This document shows positions 1-12,366 of a DNA stretch of 64,000 bases, piece by piece. Below the pieces are notes generated by a model, which searched no databases, had not been told where the DNA came from, and was given only the letters and a program-made list of their open reading frames with translations. Both the position numbers and the translations under genes were made by a program. This stretch comes from Megalonaias nervosa (taxonomy: Eukaryota; Mollusca; Bivalvia; Unionida; Unionidae): the NCBI GenBank assembly GCA_016617855.1, contig JAECUM010009714.1:1-64000 (forward strand), given 5' to 3'. Numbering within the stretch: the stretch's first letter is position 1; each line of letters starts with the position of its first letter.

Positions 1-150
1 TGATCTAATTTGGAGCTAGCAGACCACCTTGTTTTGTTTCAGCCTCAGCTAGTAGAAAGGAGAAATCCTATCTAAAAATGAATGAAAACACTCACAATAA
101 ATCCGTTTTATTCACAAGTAAACTGACTAAAACATTTCCCATTTAACATC

Positions 151-1141
151 CGACAGTTTTGTAGTTAAGTCTTTTTTTTTTTTTTTTTTTTGCTGTTTAG
201 ATATCTGATGTTTAGTGTTATGCTTATTGATTTTTGTTTTGTATATTTAATTTAATTATTTGTTTGTTAGTTTTAATTTTTTGATTCGATTACATGATAT
301 TGTAACGTAACTTTGCTTACTGGATTTGATATTGTTCAGAATTGAGTTCAGTTCTGTTTGACCTGACTGTTATTTTTTTTTTATTTCATCGATAAGCAAC
401 TAATAACAGAAACATTGTATCTAGTTTCTGAGCTTATTTCAGAGTCAGTGACAGTTTTGGTAAACAACTTTTTTTAATTTGTTTTTTTTTTAATTCTTTC
501 TCAGAGTAAGAATCATTAAGTTAAGTCAAGGCCACACCTGGAGTACGTGATATGAAACGTGTTTATTGTTACAAACGTCTAATTTTTGTAGAAGATTGGT
601 CCTCATCCGGGAATCTGTCTTGCGTCTTAAATTAGTGTATAACTGTTGTCTTGATAGAAGATAGCTCAATCGGGCTCCAAACAATTGACAGGTTAAGTTA
701 TGTTGTGACCAGTTTGAGTTGAAATTTTATTTTATGGAATTCAAGTGAATCTTTTCCCTGGAAATACATAAGTGCTCCTACAAAATTCTTGGACAAAGAC
801 ATTCACTGAAATTTATACGGAATTCAAAACTGGAATAATATTTTCTGTGATTCAACAAGAAACTGTTGACACAACAGTACTTCGCAGACTACAACAGACG
901 TCATCGCCTTCCATTGTGGATTTCATCGGAACTCGAACTCAGATTCATTCAGGACTTTTTAATACTAGGACTTCTATTTTTTAATTCTTGGATTATTTTT
1001 GGATTTGATTCGTAAAACCGTAAGTTCTTAATTTCATTTTTCACTTGGTATTCTAGGGAAATAAATTATTTGTTAAATTTTACAAAGCTTGTTGTCTTCA
1101 CTTTTTTCTGTTACTTTTTGTAAGAGCCTAGACTCGTAACA
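151..1141 (+). repeat. Degenerate 5' LTR of plus-strand Gmr1-like LTR retrotransposon
   Basis: The right half (about 840-1141) aligns by eye with the LTR of the minus-strand element at 54466-61626 read in element orientation, including the AATAAA-containing stretch near 1060-1070 and the terminal GTAACA at 1136-1141. The left boundary is approximate, placed where a GTAGTTAAG stretch resembles the first bases of the younger LTR. It is strongly diverged and contains poly-T runs. AATAAA in this place is likely the polyadenylation signal of the R region. Confidence 0.65.
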
Positions 1142-1147
1142 GAAAAT

Positions 1148-1165
1148 TGGGCGCTCGTCCTTGGG
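1148..1165 (+). promoter_or_regulatory. Primer binding site, tRNA-Pro-like (degenerate)
   Basis: Six bases after the LTR end the sequence TGGGCGCTCGTCCTTGGG begins. It is a diverged form of the primer binding site of the younger copy at 60646-60663, which resembles the tRNA-Pro primer site of many retroelements. Its position just inside the 5' LTR supports the reading. Confidence 0.6.
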
Positions 1166-1282
1166 ATATATGAATTTCGGCTCAAATATTTCAGAAAACT
1201 TAGTTTTTTGAAATTTAAATTCCCCTAGTATTATTTCACATTTTATAAATCTTTTGTGAAATCAACAGGCTTTTTTTTTACA

Positions 1283-2620
1283 ATGTCATCAAAAGTGAAG
1301 ATATTTCTTTCAAATCCTACCCAGGAACAGTTAGACTTTTTGAAAAAAAGATGAATTGCTTCAACTTGCCAGAAAATATTATCTTTCTGAGGCAAAGGCT
1401 TCTTTAACGAAGCAAGAAATAAAAAAACATATTGGTTCTGTATTTGGTGGAAAAGAATGTTTTGGATAAAAGTGCTTCGGTTTCGATCAGTAAGTCTGTA
1501 TCAGACTGACATAAAAGTAAAGGAATTAAAATTAAAATACAAGATGGAATTAGAGTTAAGAAAGCATGAACTTCAGAAAGATAAAGAGGAAAAACAAATG
1601 TAAATGCGGTTGCAATTTGAAAAAGAGGATAGAGAGACAGAAAGAAAAGAAACAAATGCAGTTGCAATTGGTAAAAGAGGAGAGAGAGAGAGAAAAAAAA
1701 TGCAGTTACAATCGGAGAAAGAAGAGAGAGAAAGAGACAGAAAGAAGAGAAACAAATGCAGTTACAATTTCAGAAAGAAAAAGAAGATAGGCTAATGCAA
1801 ATGCAAATGCAAAGAGAAAAGGAAGAAAGAGAATTTCAAATTAGGTTAAAAGAATCAGAGCTAGCAAATGGAAAACACTCCCCCGCTTTTGAAGTTTTAA
1901 GAAATATCAAGTTAGTACCCCCTTTTCTGGAAAAAGAAGTAGATCAGTATTTTGTACATTTTGAGAAAAGTGCTGAAACTTTGAAGTGGCCAAGAGAGTA
2001 CTGGACTCTATTATTACAATGTGTACTTACTGGTAAAGCTCGTGATATTTACATTTCACTGTCACTACAGCAGAGTACTGACTATGATGTAGTTAAGGAC
2101 TACATCTTGAAGGATGATGAGTTAGTCCCGGAGACTTATTTACAAGGTTTTAGGAATTCTAGAAAATCAACTGACAAGACCTATGTCGAATTTGCATGGG
2201 GAAAAAGCACGACAATTTGATAGGTGGTGCTCTTCTAAAAAGCTTAATACAGATTACAAAAATCTCAGATAACTCGTATTACTTGAAGAATTCAAGCACT
2301 GTGTCCATAGTGAAATTAAGATTTATCTTGATGAGCATAAGGTTGAAACATTGGAAAATGCTGTTCGTCCCGCTGACTAGTATTCTTTAGCTCATAAAGT
2401 TTTTTTTATAAGTATGTCTTCCACTCAGCAGTCTTCTGGTAAACAAAAGTATTTCAGCCTAATACGAGCCCTTCTAAATCTCAATTTGGCACAACTTGTA
2501 CAAATCAAGTTTCTGATAAGCTTGATCAGAAATCCTTATCTCTTCCTACTTGTACCTATTGCAAGAAGATTGGACAAGTTATTTCTGATTGCTACAAACT
2601 GAAAATAAGCAACAGAATCA
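1283..2620 (+). pseudogene. Gag pseudogene of plus-strand Gmr1-like element
   Basis: The ATG at 1283 opens a frame whose first residues (MSSKV, then NPTQEQLD) match the start of the minus-strand gag. The frame breaks within about 25 codons. Downstream pieces are recognisable: a Glu/Lys/Gln/Arg-rich coiled-coil stretch (about 1560-1850), a conserved capsid-like block (about 1890-2170) and a CCHC zinc knuckle (CTYC...GQ...SDC, about 2553-2600) in which the His is replaced by Gln. Several frameshifts and stops separate these blocks. One frame change at about 2446-2466 lies at the same relative place as one in the younger copy. It is a decayed structural protein gene with no expected function. 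Confidence 0.8.
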
Positions 2621-5595
2621 AGACAGACCTATTCCAAATGCTTTTATTTCTAAGAAGTCAAGGGCATGGTCATGTATTGAAAGCAATACATTTGTTGGGT
2701 CTAATAAACCCCAGTCTGATATTATTATGGAGAATAATGAACCATTCATGTCAAGGGGTTCTATATCACTCTTGGGTGACTCGGCCGATCCCATCCCTAT
2801 TAAAATTTTAAGGGACACGGGAGCTTCTCAGAGTCTTTTATTATCAGGTACTTTGCCTTTTTCTAAGAAGTCTTCTTCTAATGAGAGTGTTCTTATTCAG
2901 GGACTAGAGTGTGGCTTTATTAATGTTCCTCTCCATTGTGTAAATTTATCACCAAACTTAGTGTCCGGACCCGTGACAGTCGGAACCGTCTGCTCTTTAT
3001 CTATCGAGGGCATTCATTTATTACTAGGCAATGACCTAGCTGGAGATACGTTTGTGGTTAAACCACTTGTAACTGACAAACCTTCTTTGGATCAAATAGT
3101 CGCTCCTATTGAAAAGGAATATCCTGATTAATACACAGCTTGTGCAGTTAATAGAGATATGGCAAAGAAAGCTCTTGACAACGGTGTTTCTCAGGAAAGT
3201 ATTCCTTTAGTTGACACATGTATTGGTCAGACTTTTCACGAGATCAAATTTTTGCTCCTGGTATGGATCAATCAAAAGGTATTGATCACAGTGATCCTCG
3301 TTAAACTACTTATTCTCTATATTCTAATCTGGATGACAAAAGACAGTCACTTGTCATCGAACAAGAAAAATATTCTGAGACCTGTTTGTTTCAGAGGGCT
3401 ATTAACGAAACTGAAGACAAAGACATACCTGTTTATGTTTTTTAATGGGGTTCTTATGAAAAAAGGGAGACTACCTGAAGTACTTGCTGGTGACGAGTGG
3501 TCAGTGAGCTATCAAATTACAGTTCCAACGTCGTATAGACTGGAAATGTTTAGTTTAGTCAATGAAACTCCTTTGGCTGGTCATTTAGGGATCAATAAGA
3601 CTTATCACCAGATCTTGAATCACTTTTATTGTCCAAAATTAAAATTAATGTTTGTAAATACTGTAAACGTTGTCACACTTGTCAAATGGTATCTAAAGCA
3701 CATCTGCAACCTATTCCTGCATTTGACGAACCATTTAGCAGAATAATGGTAGATTGTGTCGGTCCCTTACTCAAGACTATGTCAGGCAACCAATACTTGT
3801 TGACAATAATGTACACATCCACAAGATTCCCAGAGGCAATTCCTTGGAAGAAAATTGAAACTGAAGCAATAGTAAAACCTTTGATAACGTTTTGTGCTCA
3901 ATTTGGCCTTCCCAAATCTGTCCAATCTGATCAACGATCAATTTTACGTCTGGAATTTTCCAGCAAGTTATGTATGAATTTGACATCCAGCAATTCAAGT
4001 CTTCTGCCTATCACTCTGAAAGCCAAGGGCTTTAGAAAGATTTCATGAGATGTCGAAAACTATGATTCGGTCATGTTGTATTGATACAAGAAAAGACTGA
4101 GACGAAGTTTTTCTTTTACGGTTGTTTCCTGTTAGGGAATCCGTTCGTGAATCTTTAAGATTTAGTCCCTTTGAACTAATTTTGGACACACTGTCCGTGG
4201 AACATTGATGTTGGTAAAAGAGAAACTTCCTTCAAATAAAAATAAAGAAATTAAGAAATTAATATTTTCGACAACGTATCTTATTTTAAATACAAGTTAT
4301 CAAAGGTTCATGAGGTTGCAAAAACTAATACTACTCAATCAAAAATGAAATTAAGGTATGACAAAAATATAAAGGAAACGATTTTTTAGCCGGTGACAGA
4401 ATTCTGGCTCTCTTGCCCATACCGCAGAATCCTCTTACTTTGCCATATAAATATGTTAAAGGAGTATGTTGATAGAGATAGCTAGGTTAATCATACAATT
4501 TCATTGTACCTGTTCCACACTGTGAGGATTTTAGTGATGGAATGTAATCGGACTGTATTGACTGTGGTGAAACCAATCCTTGGAATTCAGAAATTATGAA
4601 TCATCTTGACCAGAAACTTTCACATCTGCAGCAACAAGGAAAGAATGAACAAAAACAGCTATTACTTGAATATGAGTACTTATTTCCAGATGTTCCTGCA
4701 CGAACAAATAAAATCTACCACCACGTGGAAATTGTATATTCCACACCTGTGAAACAGCATCCGTACAGGATGAACCCTCTCAAACAAGAATGTTTGAAAA
4801 ACATCAGTATTTGCTGGAGAAGTATTTCTTTGAACCGAGTAAAAGTGACTGGAGTTCACAATGTATTCTTGTACCGAAACCAGATAGTATAGTATAGAAA
4901 GGTGAATAGTGTGGCAAAAATGGATTCATTTCCATTCTCAAGAAGCGATGACGGCATTGATAAAATTAGAAATGCAAAATATGTTACCAAATTTGACCTT
5001 TTGAAAGGATTCTGGTAAATTCCACTGACGGAAAAGGCAAAGGAAATTTCGACATTCGTGACTCAGGATAGACTATATGAATATACAGTGATGCCTTTTG
5101 GCACGAAGGGGTTAGTCTTGTACCTTTCAATATTTAATGAACCTGATTACATCTGGTTTACATAATTGTGATGCATACATCAATTATGTCCTCTTCTACG
5201 ACACCTGGATAGACCACTTAGAGACAATTCGGAAATTCTTTCACAAACTCACTGATGCAAATTTGACAATTAATTTGTCCAAACGTGACATTTGTTGTTC
5301 TTCTACTACATTTCTAGATATATCATGGGACATGGACATGTTAAACCTATAGAGGCTAAGGTCAAGACTATCTCTCAATTAAGTATGTCTATCAGCAAAA
5401 AGCAACTGATGCGATTCTTGGGCATGGGTGGAGCTTATTGGAAATTTGCTCCTATTGTTTCATTACTGCTCAGCCCCTAACAAATTTGTTGAGTAAGAAA
5501 ACCCAGTTTCATTGGTGTGAAAAATGTCAAGAGACATTCTATAACTTAAAGGCCGTACTTAACAGTGCACCAGTTCTTTCAGCTCCAAATTTCAA

Positions 5596-5608
5596 TCATT
5601 TAAAATGT
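5596..5608. repeat. Left target-site duplication of SINE
   Basis: TCATTTAAAATGT here is repeated exactly at 5933-5945, on the other side of the SINE. A 13-bp exact flanking repeat is typical of LINE-mediated SINE insertion. Confidence 0.85.
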
Positions 5609-5932
5609 GATGTGATGTGATTATGATTTTTAACGTAGCTTTAACAATTTTTCAGTCATATCGCTACGATGTCTGCAGTGTGGCAGTTTATAGTGATGTC
5701 TAGCACTGGGGCATCATGCCACAGACATGTAGCATGATGTCCCACCCAGTCACATTATCCCGACACACCAGGCCGACCTCACAGTCCCAACACTAACCTC
5801 TTAATGCTGAGCGCCAAGCGAGGCGGCTGTTAGTACCATTTTTGTAAGTCTTTGGTATGACTCGACCGGGGATCGAACCCACGACCTCCCGCATCCGAGG
5901 CGGACGCTCTAACCACTAGGCCACCGGAGCGG
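5609..5932 (-). mobile_element. tRNA-derived SINE inserted in RNase H region of the old LTR element
   Basis: Read on the minus strand, the element starts with a tRNA-like head. It has an A box (TGGCCTAGTGG, 5913-5923) and a B box (GGTTCGATCCC, about 5868-5879). A GC-rich body of about 240 bp follows, then a short tandem tail of GATGT/ATCAC type next to the left duplication. The flanks are a 13-bp exact target-site duplication. The SINE splits the RNase H coding region of the host retroelement, whose reading resumes on both sides. The head is followed by a non-tRNA body, so this is a SINE and not a tRNA gene. The family (for example Meta-SINE or another mollusc SINE) was not assigned. Confidence 0.9.
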
Positions 5933-5945
5933 TCATTTAAAATGT
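5933..5945. repeat. Right target-site duplication of SINE
   Basis: This is the exact copy of 5596-5608, immediately outside the tRNA-like 5' end of the SINE. Confidence 0.85.
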
Positions 5946-6332
5946 ATGTTGATGCAAGAGATGTTGTGGTTGGTGCAGCATTGATTGAAGAAAACAAAAT
6001 GGTGTAGATCATCCAGTGTACTATTTATATAACAAATTTAATTAGCACCAGATAAATTATATCTCAATCGAGAAGAAATGTTTAGCTTTGATATTGTCAT
6101 TGCAACACAGAAGTGTATATTTGTTCAGCTCCTTCTCTGATTATTGTATTTAGTGATCACAACCCCCTTAGTTTCATTGGTAAGATGGAAAACAAATATC
6201 AGAGATTATTAAGGTTGAGTATGATGTTTCAGGAATACAATATTGACATCAGGTACATCAAGGGAAAAGACTATCAAATAGCAGATGCACATTCACCTGT
6301 ATAGAAATATATTGTTTCATTATACCTGTGTC

Positions 6333-6365
6333 ATTATTACATAAGATTTCATCTTATGTAATAAT
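6333..6365. repeat. Perfect 15-bp inverted repeat just before the old 3' LTR
   Basis: ATTATTACATAAGAT is followed by a 3-base loop (TTC) and its exact reverse complement. It lies between the RNase H stop and the purine tract before the LTR at 6404. It could form a stable hairpin in RNA or DNA. No equivalent was noticed in the younger copy. Confidence 0.8.
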
Positions 6366-6403
6366 TTATCACATGCATCAATCTTTCTCTTTATGAGGAG
6401 AGG

Positions 6404-7248
6404 TGTTATGTTTATTTAGTTTCTATTGTTTGTTATTATTTTACTTTTTTATATGCTATAGAAAATTTTTTGTTGGCTTTCACCTTCACCTGAAACATTG
6501 ATTTTTGTTTATTATGTAAATAACTATTACATAGCTAAATAGTTTAAGTATGGTTTAACTATTAGGATTATTAATTTTGTCTGAGTCAAGGACATTGTGT
6601 TTACAACATGTTATATTCTAATTATAACTATCTTGTAAACATTAGGAACTTTCTAGAAGGTTATTTTCCATTACATAATTATTTCTAATAGAAAATGTTA
6701 AATGTGGTCTGAGGTCAATTAGAAGGCTATATAATATTGTTTGTCTAGAAATTATTCATTTGTGCTTTAAGAGCTGAACAGCATTAATTGTATTATTGTT
6801 ATGTTTAGTAGTTCATTTTTGCTGGAATTTTATTTATTCAAATTATTTATTCACTGGAAATAAAAATTGCTCATCAAAAATAATATTCTTGGAAATAGAG
6901 ACTTGAATTTATAGTGAAATTTCAAATAAGATATATTCTTGGATTTGTATTATTGTGATCCAAGAATAGAAAGTTGACACATCACCACTACACAGATGAA
7001 CACAGGCACATCAACACATCCAATGTTGGATTTAATACGGATTTGCACTAGAGTTTATTCAGAGTTTTAATTATTAGGACTCATGTCTGTAATTCTAGGA
7101 TTATTTGGGATTTAATTTGCAATATTGTAAGTTCCTTGTTTCAAATTTTCAGTTTGTATTCTAAGAAAATAAATTATTTGTTGAATTTAACAAGGCTTTT
7201 GCTTCTCACTCTTTCTATTACTTATTTTAAGATCATAGAGGTGTAATA
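6404..7248 (+). repeat. Degenerate 3' LTR of plus-strand Gmr1-like element
   Basis: It begins with TGTTAT directly after a purine-rich tract (GAGGAGAGG) and ends near GTGTAATA. The last ~130 bases, with an AATAAA signal at about 7168, match the ends of the LTRs at 151-1141 and 54466-61626. At about 845 bp it is shorter than the 954-bp young LTRs, through accumulated deletions. Confidence 0.75.
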
Positions 7249-7252
7249 TTGG

Positions 7253-7497
7253 TCATATTTTGCTTGGAGGCGACTTTACATCAATTTTTTAGCTATTTAC
7301 TACTTTGACCTAAATGTGCAAGACCTTACATCTGAGAGCTGGTTTTTTCTTTTTATTTTTGTAAATTCACATATTCTGGCCTGCAACTGCTTCAAATTTG
7401 GGAATAATGTCTACATCAGAATGAATCATTAATCTTATGGCCCAGACATGAACTGAATCAGCAGAATTAAAGAAAGTCAGAAAAACGTGAGTGAGAG
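7253..7497. repeat. Dispersed repeat, copy 1
   Basis: This stretch matches 12154-12366 with many substitutions and small indels (shared blocks around AGCTATTTACTA, GAGAGCT and ATTAATCTT). No coding potential was seen. It is an old interspersed repeat of unknown type directly downstream of the LTR element. Confidence 0.55.
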
Positions 7498-7825
7498 TGA
7501 GAGAATGATCAGACAAAATATATATTGTGATGAACTTTGTTGCTTGATTAGCATTACAATATTTTAATTGTTTTTAAATTTTACAGCTGATATGTAACAT
7601 ATTCGGACACAAACATTCAGCTTGATTTGTTTATTAAATATTTACTTCTTTCCCTAATCCATTTTCCACAGAATTTCACTGCACTTGCTTTCATCTCATA
7701 AAGATAAATTTTATGAAACATTTTTTAAAAAAACATCTTTGTCTGATATTTAAAAAATATCACTCAGTTTTCGATAGAATTGCTCCTTTCTATCAGTTGA
7801 CACTGAAACAAAAGACAGAAACTTT

Positions 7826-7957
7826 GACATCTCTTGCAATATTAGAAAATACTAGATATAGGGACCATTTATTGTATCTGTATAGAATGAAGACATCTCC
7901 TGCAATATTAGAAAATACTAGATATAGGGACCATTAATTGTATCTGTATAGAATGAA
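7826..7957. repeat. 66-bp tandem duplication
   Basis: Two adjacent 66-bp copies differ at about two positions. The period is a multiple of three, so the frame is kept and a short open frame runs through both, but no coding function is evident. Confidence 0.85.
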
Positions 7958-8389
7958 GATGGAACAAATGGACATTAAGAGAACATTATTTGAACACTTA
8001 TCAAGCAAACTAAAAGAAAATAAAACTATTCTCTTAAAACTGCAACAACAATTTAAAACTCTAAGTTATAATCCCAAAACTGAAGGGGAAAGCACTATAA
8101 TTCTGAATTCTGGTGGCAAAATATGCTATGATGCAATTGGAATTAACATCTTTTTCATTTAAAAACTTTTTCATCATTGTCACATCAGTGTTTGTAAAAA
8201 AAATGGAATGTTTTATCAGTTGTAATTTATTTAATATAAATTTTCAGAGAAACGTAAGAATTGGTATAGAGGAGTACAACATTAATTCATTTTGAAATTA
8301 TTTATCAGGAGTTAAGCTATCTCAATCCCAGTAACATCAGAGGATAAAGATAGCATACCCTACAGACTCTTAAGGGATCAGCCTGTGTC

Positions 8390-9660
8390 CTTAGGACTTC
8401 TATTGCTCGTGTAATGGATTATTTTTTCTATGCAACACTGTGCCAGATGAATTTAAGACAGCAGTGTAAAACTCTAGTTTATGAAAACCTGATGATCTTA
8501 AGTGAAAAACTGCAAGCCAGTAATTTTATGAAAATTATGTCTAAAATCCTAGAGAAGGCAATCTATATCCATTTTGGAAACACACTTAGTCCAAAAACAC
8601 ACAATGCATGAATGTCAGTCCAGTTTTATGAATTTATATTCATCTTAAAACATGCCTAATTTTTGTATAGACTAAATAAAACAGACTTCTAAGGACTTAT
8701 ACACTGTATAATTAATATAATTTTACAGACATCATTTAGTGCAAGGTATTATCTGCTATGTCAGTAAAATCAATTGATTAGTTTCAATCATACTTACTGA
8801 ACAGGCCACAGATTGTTAATGTTTTTCTCAGGTAGCATGTTCAGACCTCTCATCTTCCCATTACATAAATAATATGGCTATAAACATTAATAAGATGTAA
8901 ATTACTTTTGTATGCTGATGATCATACAATGCCAATTCATATCAAGGACTTAGTTTCGCTTCTCAAACACTGGAAGAGGAACTTCATTTACGCAGTTACT
9001 TCAGCTTGTTAAAACAGAATGTATTCTTTTTGATTCAATGTGCAAACTTAAAAATATAAAAGATTAAGTTGCTTAATGCAATGGTCATCTCAGTAAGTTA
9101 GAAAAACCAGTAAAACGTTTGGTCATATTGTGGAATTTGTCTGGATAGTCAATAGCAATTAGTGGTTAATAACAGGTTCAAGTTTCTTTTCACACAAGAT
9201 TATTTTTTGGAAGCTAACTTGAAAAAGTATCTGCATTCTACATTGATTCAATGTGATTTGGATTATTCTTGTTCTTCGTGTTCATCCAACTGACGCAGTA
9301 TTGGAAAAATGAACATCAGATCACTCAACATAAAACCAATCAATTTATAACAAAAAGTTTAACCAAGATCTGCATTTCATTGATCTGTTCTGTCGAATGC
9401 TAGAACAGTAAATGTGGAAAACATAATTACTGGTAAATGCTTTCAATCTAAACCATGTTTATAACACTGAACAACAGTGGTTCAGCATATTTATACACTG
9501 AAGTAGTTTCTTTTGAGTATCAGCCCATCAACATTTTAATACAAAAAGACAGTAAGTATCACCTTTTAGTACCAAGAGTAAATAGCATATCTTCTTCAAC
9601 CTTTTCTTATGATGCAATAAATGATTGGCCTTACCACAGTATATTTAAACATTATTAATA
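8390..9660 (+). pseudogene. Decayed non-LTR retrotransposon (LINE) reverse transcriptase
   Basis: Several blocks typical of LINE ORF2 proteins occur in order. An IMSKILEKAIYI block (about 8535-8575) corresponds to the NYRPISLLS...KILEK region. A YADD-like block (YADDHTMP, about 8915-8940) is the catalytic RT motif region. A KTECILF-like block lies at about 9017, followed by an IQCDLDYSCSS block (about 9245-9290) and an LVPRVN...STFSYDAIND block (about 9567-9630) near the C-terminus. The reading jumps frame repeatedly and has many stops. The block order resembles Jockey/CR1-type elements; the clade is not settled. It is an old 5'-truncated relic. Confidence 0.7.
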
Positions 9661-9848
9661 GATCCTGACTGATAATTGCAGTAGAGTCTCACTTAACCAA
9701 ACAAGCTGAAATTACCAAAAAAAGGAATTTTCTCTACTATTGATTTCATGCAATTTGTCTTTTGTTCTCCAGCAAGTAATGAATTGATACATATTTATTT
9801 TTATACAAGGAATACTGTCATCCACATTTCATCCCAGTATCTTACACC

Positions 9849-9893
9849 TGTGTGTGTGTGTGTTTGCATGTGTGTGTGTGTGTGTGTGTGTGT
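9849..9893. repeat. (TG)n microsatellite
   Basis: A TG dinucleotide run interrupted by one TTTGCA block. Confidence 0.95.
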
Positions 9894-10255
9894 TATCCAA
9901 TCATGTATCTTACCTATATGATTTATACACTTTTAAGGATATCCTTGATGCATATGCAAATTGTATTTTGATGGTCCCTGTTAATCGTCTTTTGGAGTAT
10001 TTCAAAAAGGACACAAAAATTATTTTTTTTTTAATACAAACTTTTCTGTTCTTAACTCATTCTGGTATATCTATATGTGATCAGACTCTCCGTGAGACTA
10101 GTATTTAACCACATGTAATAATAAATATTCTATTCTGTGAAATAATCATATAGAACATTGCTTATTTCCTGTCCAAACTTGTTATGTTGAAGACTGTGAT
10201 AATCTCTTCAGATGAATTTTTCTACATATCCTATGAAAATGATTTTCTTTTTCAG

Positions 10256-10338
10256 GCAAAAGCTCAGTAAGCAAGTACCAACAGCTGGACATGTATCAAG
10301 ACTGTAAAGGAAATAACTGTGAAAATATGTATCAGTGA
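10256..10338 (+). other. Candidate orphan terminal exon (weak)
   Basis: A pyrimidine tract and CAG end at 10255. The frame that follows reads about 27 residues rich in Tyr, Gln and Asn (YQQLDMYQD then ENMYQ) and ends in TGA at 10336-10338. Tyr-rich endings of this type occur in cytoplasmic tails of receptors. No upstream plus-strand exon was found between the LINE relic and this site. It may be chance; it is recorded because the splice acceptor is good and the composition is unlike the surrounding AT-rich DNA. Confidence 0.2.
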
Positions 10339-12153
10339 AAAAAACACTGTGTGAGATATGGTAATGTTAATATTTATTCTATTTGTTTGTTGACAAAACA
10401 TATCATTTTAGTTTCCAATGAAAGGCATATGTGACAGAATAGTTATCTCTGATCAATGAACAAGAATAGACATAACAGTTTATACAAGTTAAAAATTATC
10501 CATGTAATTTCACAATTTACATATGCTATTTTACTTCTTTCATTTACTTTAGCAGAAACTAAATTTGTATGTATAAATAATAATTGGAGCACATCATTTG
10601 CTTAAACTTTAATTTGCCATGTCATATGAAAAATATAACAGGTGAAAGTAAAAATTTGAAAACTCAAAATGAGAAGCCTTAGTGGTGAACTATTATTGGA
10701 AAATATTTTAGAGTATGTAGCTCAAGTACATTTTAAGCATCAACAAAGTTATCAGTCAATAGTAATTTGTTAGAAAATCTTATATGTGTCTCTATAGTAA
10801 CATTAATAAAATGGAAAAGCTTACCAAAAAAATTTTATAATTTATAGTGTGTATATAATTGTGACTTTTCCAGTACCAAGGCAAACCTACAACCTTTACA
10901 CTCATGAAAGACAGACTAGTTTCAAGTACAGGAGCAACAACATCTGGTTATTGGTTTGCAATACAAGGATCCAAACAGATTCACAGATAGCAGACAAATA
11001 ATCTGGTCAGCAAATAAGTTTCACAACAAGATGACAAAACAAACAGATTTACTGTGAAAATGAGCAGCATTTCATAACTGCTAAAATGTTCCTTTATGTA
11101 TTCCATGCTCCAAATGACTGAATCCGAATGACATTTTTATTAACAAAGTTTCATGTAGTCATGTACTCCTTAAAATGACCTGGACATACAGATTTTTCTC
11201 TCTTATACTACTTATCTTTTTTTTAAGTAGGCTGCATGTGAGATTAATTTCACAAATATTATTCTATAACAAGTTTATTTTCTTCTTATCTTGTTATGAA
11301 AATGCAGCTCAATACAATTTTGAATTAATGAATTTTATTTAAAGTGCTGAACTTAATTTCAAGAGATGTTTTTGATGCATTCTATTTGCATACAAAAATA
11401 TAAATTGATTTTTCCTTTTCTAGCTTCTCATATTTAGTTTATAATCACACAAGCACATTTACTTAAGTGTACTGATCTTTTGTATGTTATACTGTATTTT
11501 ACAAGAGAACACTTTTGATCCAGAGCAATATGACTGTAGATTCAGCTATTTATTTACAGCTAGTTTATGTTCTGAATATTCCAGAATTTTTTTGATCAAC
11601 TTGTATGCTTCAATCATGAAATTGGCTATGGATACATAACTGGACCAGTCCATCCATCCTGTACACATGTCTGAAAATTATTGTGTGTGTAACTACTCCC
11701 AGATATCTTTCCATGGATTATGCTGAAACAAGACAGATATTACTCACATGGGATCATCAAGTGTATATCATTCTGTCACCATGGCCTGATCTATTTTCCT
11801 ACATTATGCCTTTCTTGGCGTTAAATGTATATACTATATTTGATACTTCCTATATTTACAGCCAAAAAGTCAGCTTTTTTCAAACTGCCCTGACACTTGA
11901 CCATGCTCCAATAATATTTTATAATTTTTAAATTTTTTAATTTTTATCCATTTTAGATATCATTTTACATGCAAATTCATACTCTGCCTATTATGTTCTC
12001 TTTCTCTATTTGCACCATTCAAGCAAGGGTTGTGGTGGCAGGAACATACATTCCTATTGAGTCACTTCAAGTTTTTCTCATAGATTATCTCTTATTTTCT
12101 TCATGTATATTACCAGGTTAACATTATTTTATAATTTAGATTGAGATACTGTA
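10339..12153. other. Intergenic stretch, nothing recognised
   Basis: AT-rich DNA without recognisable coding blocks, element ends or RNA genes. Open frames are short and show no family resemblance. Confidence 0.6.
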
Positions 12154-12366
12154 CCAGACATATTTTGTTTGGGAGACCTTTGTATCAATTTTTGAGCTAC
12201 TTACTATTTCACCCCTAATCAGCAAGACCAAAGAGCTGAGAGCTATTTTTTTAATTCACACAGTTTTGCTTGCATCTGATTTGAATTTATGAATAATATC
12301 TATATAAGTGAGAAACATTAATCTTGTTGTACAGACAAGAACTGAACCAGTAGAAAAAGAAAGTTA
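12154..12366. repeat. Dispersed repeat, copy 2
   Basis: A diverged copy of 7253-7497 in the same orientation, of unknown type. Confidence 0.55.

Larger units (their letters stand above)
2621..6304 (+). pseudogene. Pol pseudogene (PR-IN-RT-RH order) of plus-strand Gmr1-like element
   Basis: The domain order matches the minus-strand copy. A protease frame at 2589-3131 keeps the DTGA active-site motif. Integrase blocks follow at about 3480-4050 and include HLGINKTYH, CHTC and the first catalytic Asp in VDCVGP; the second region (VQSDQ) is present but the frame then breaks. Reverse transcriptase pieces follow at about 4600-5480. The YIDD motif has become YINY, so the catalytic Asp pair is lost. 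RNase H pieces flank a SINE, at 5540-5595 and 5946-6304 (FSDHNPL and the KGKDYQIADA block). Many stops and frameshifts separate the blocks. It is clearly dead and much older than the copy at 54466-61626. Confidence 0.85.

Noticed and set aside
5868..5923. Possible tRNA gene on the minus strand (A and B boxes)
   Set aside because: The tRNA-like part is followed by a 240-bp body, a repeat tail and a target-site duplication, so it is a SINE head.
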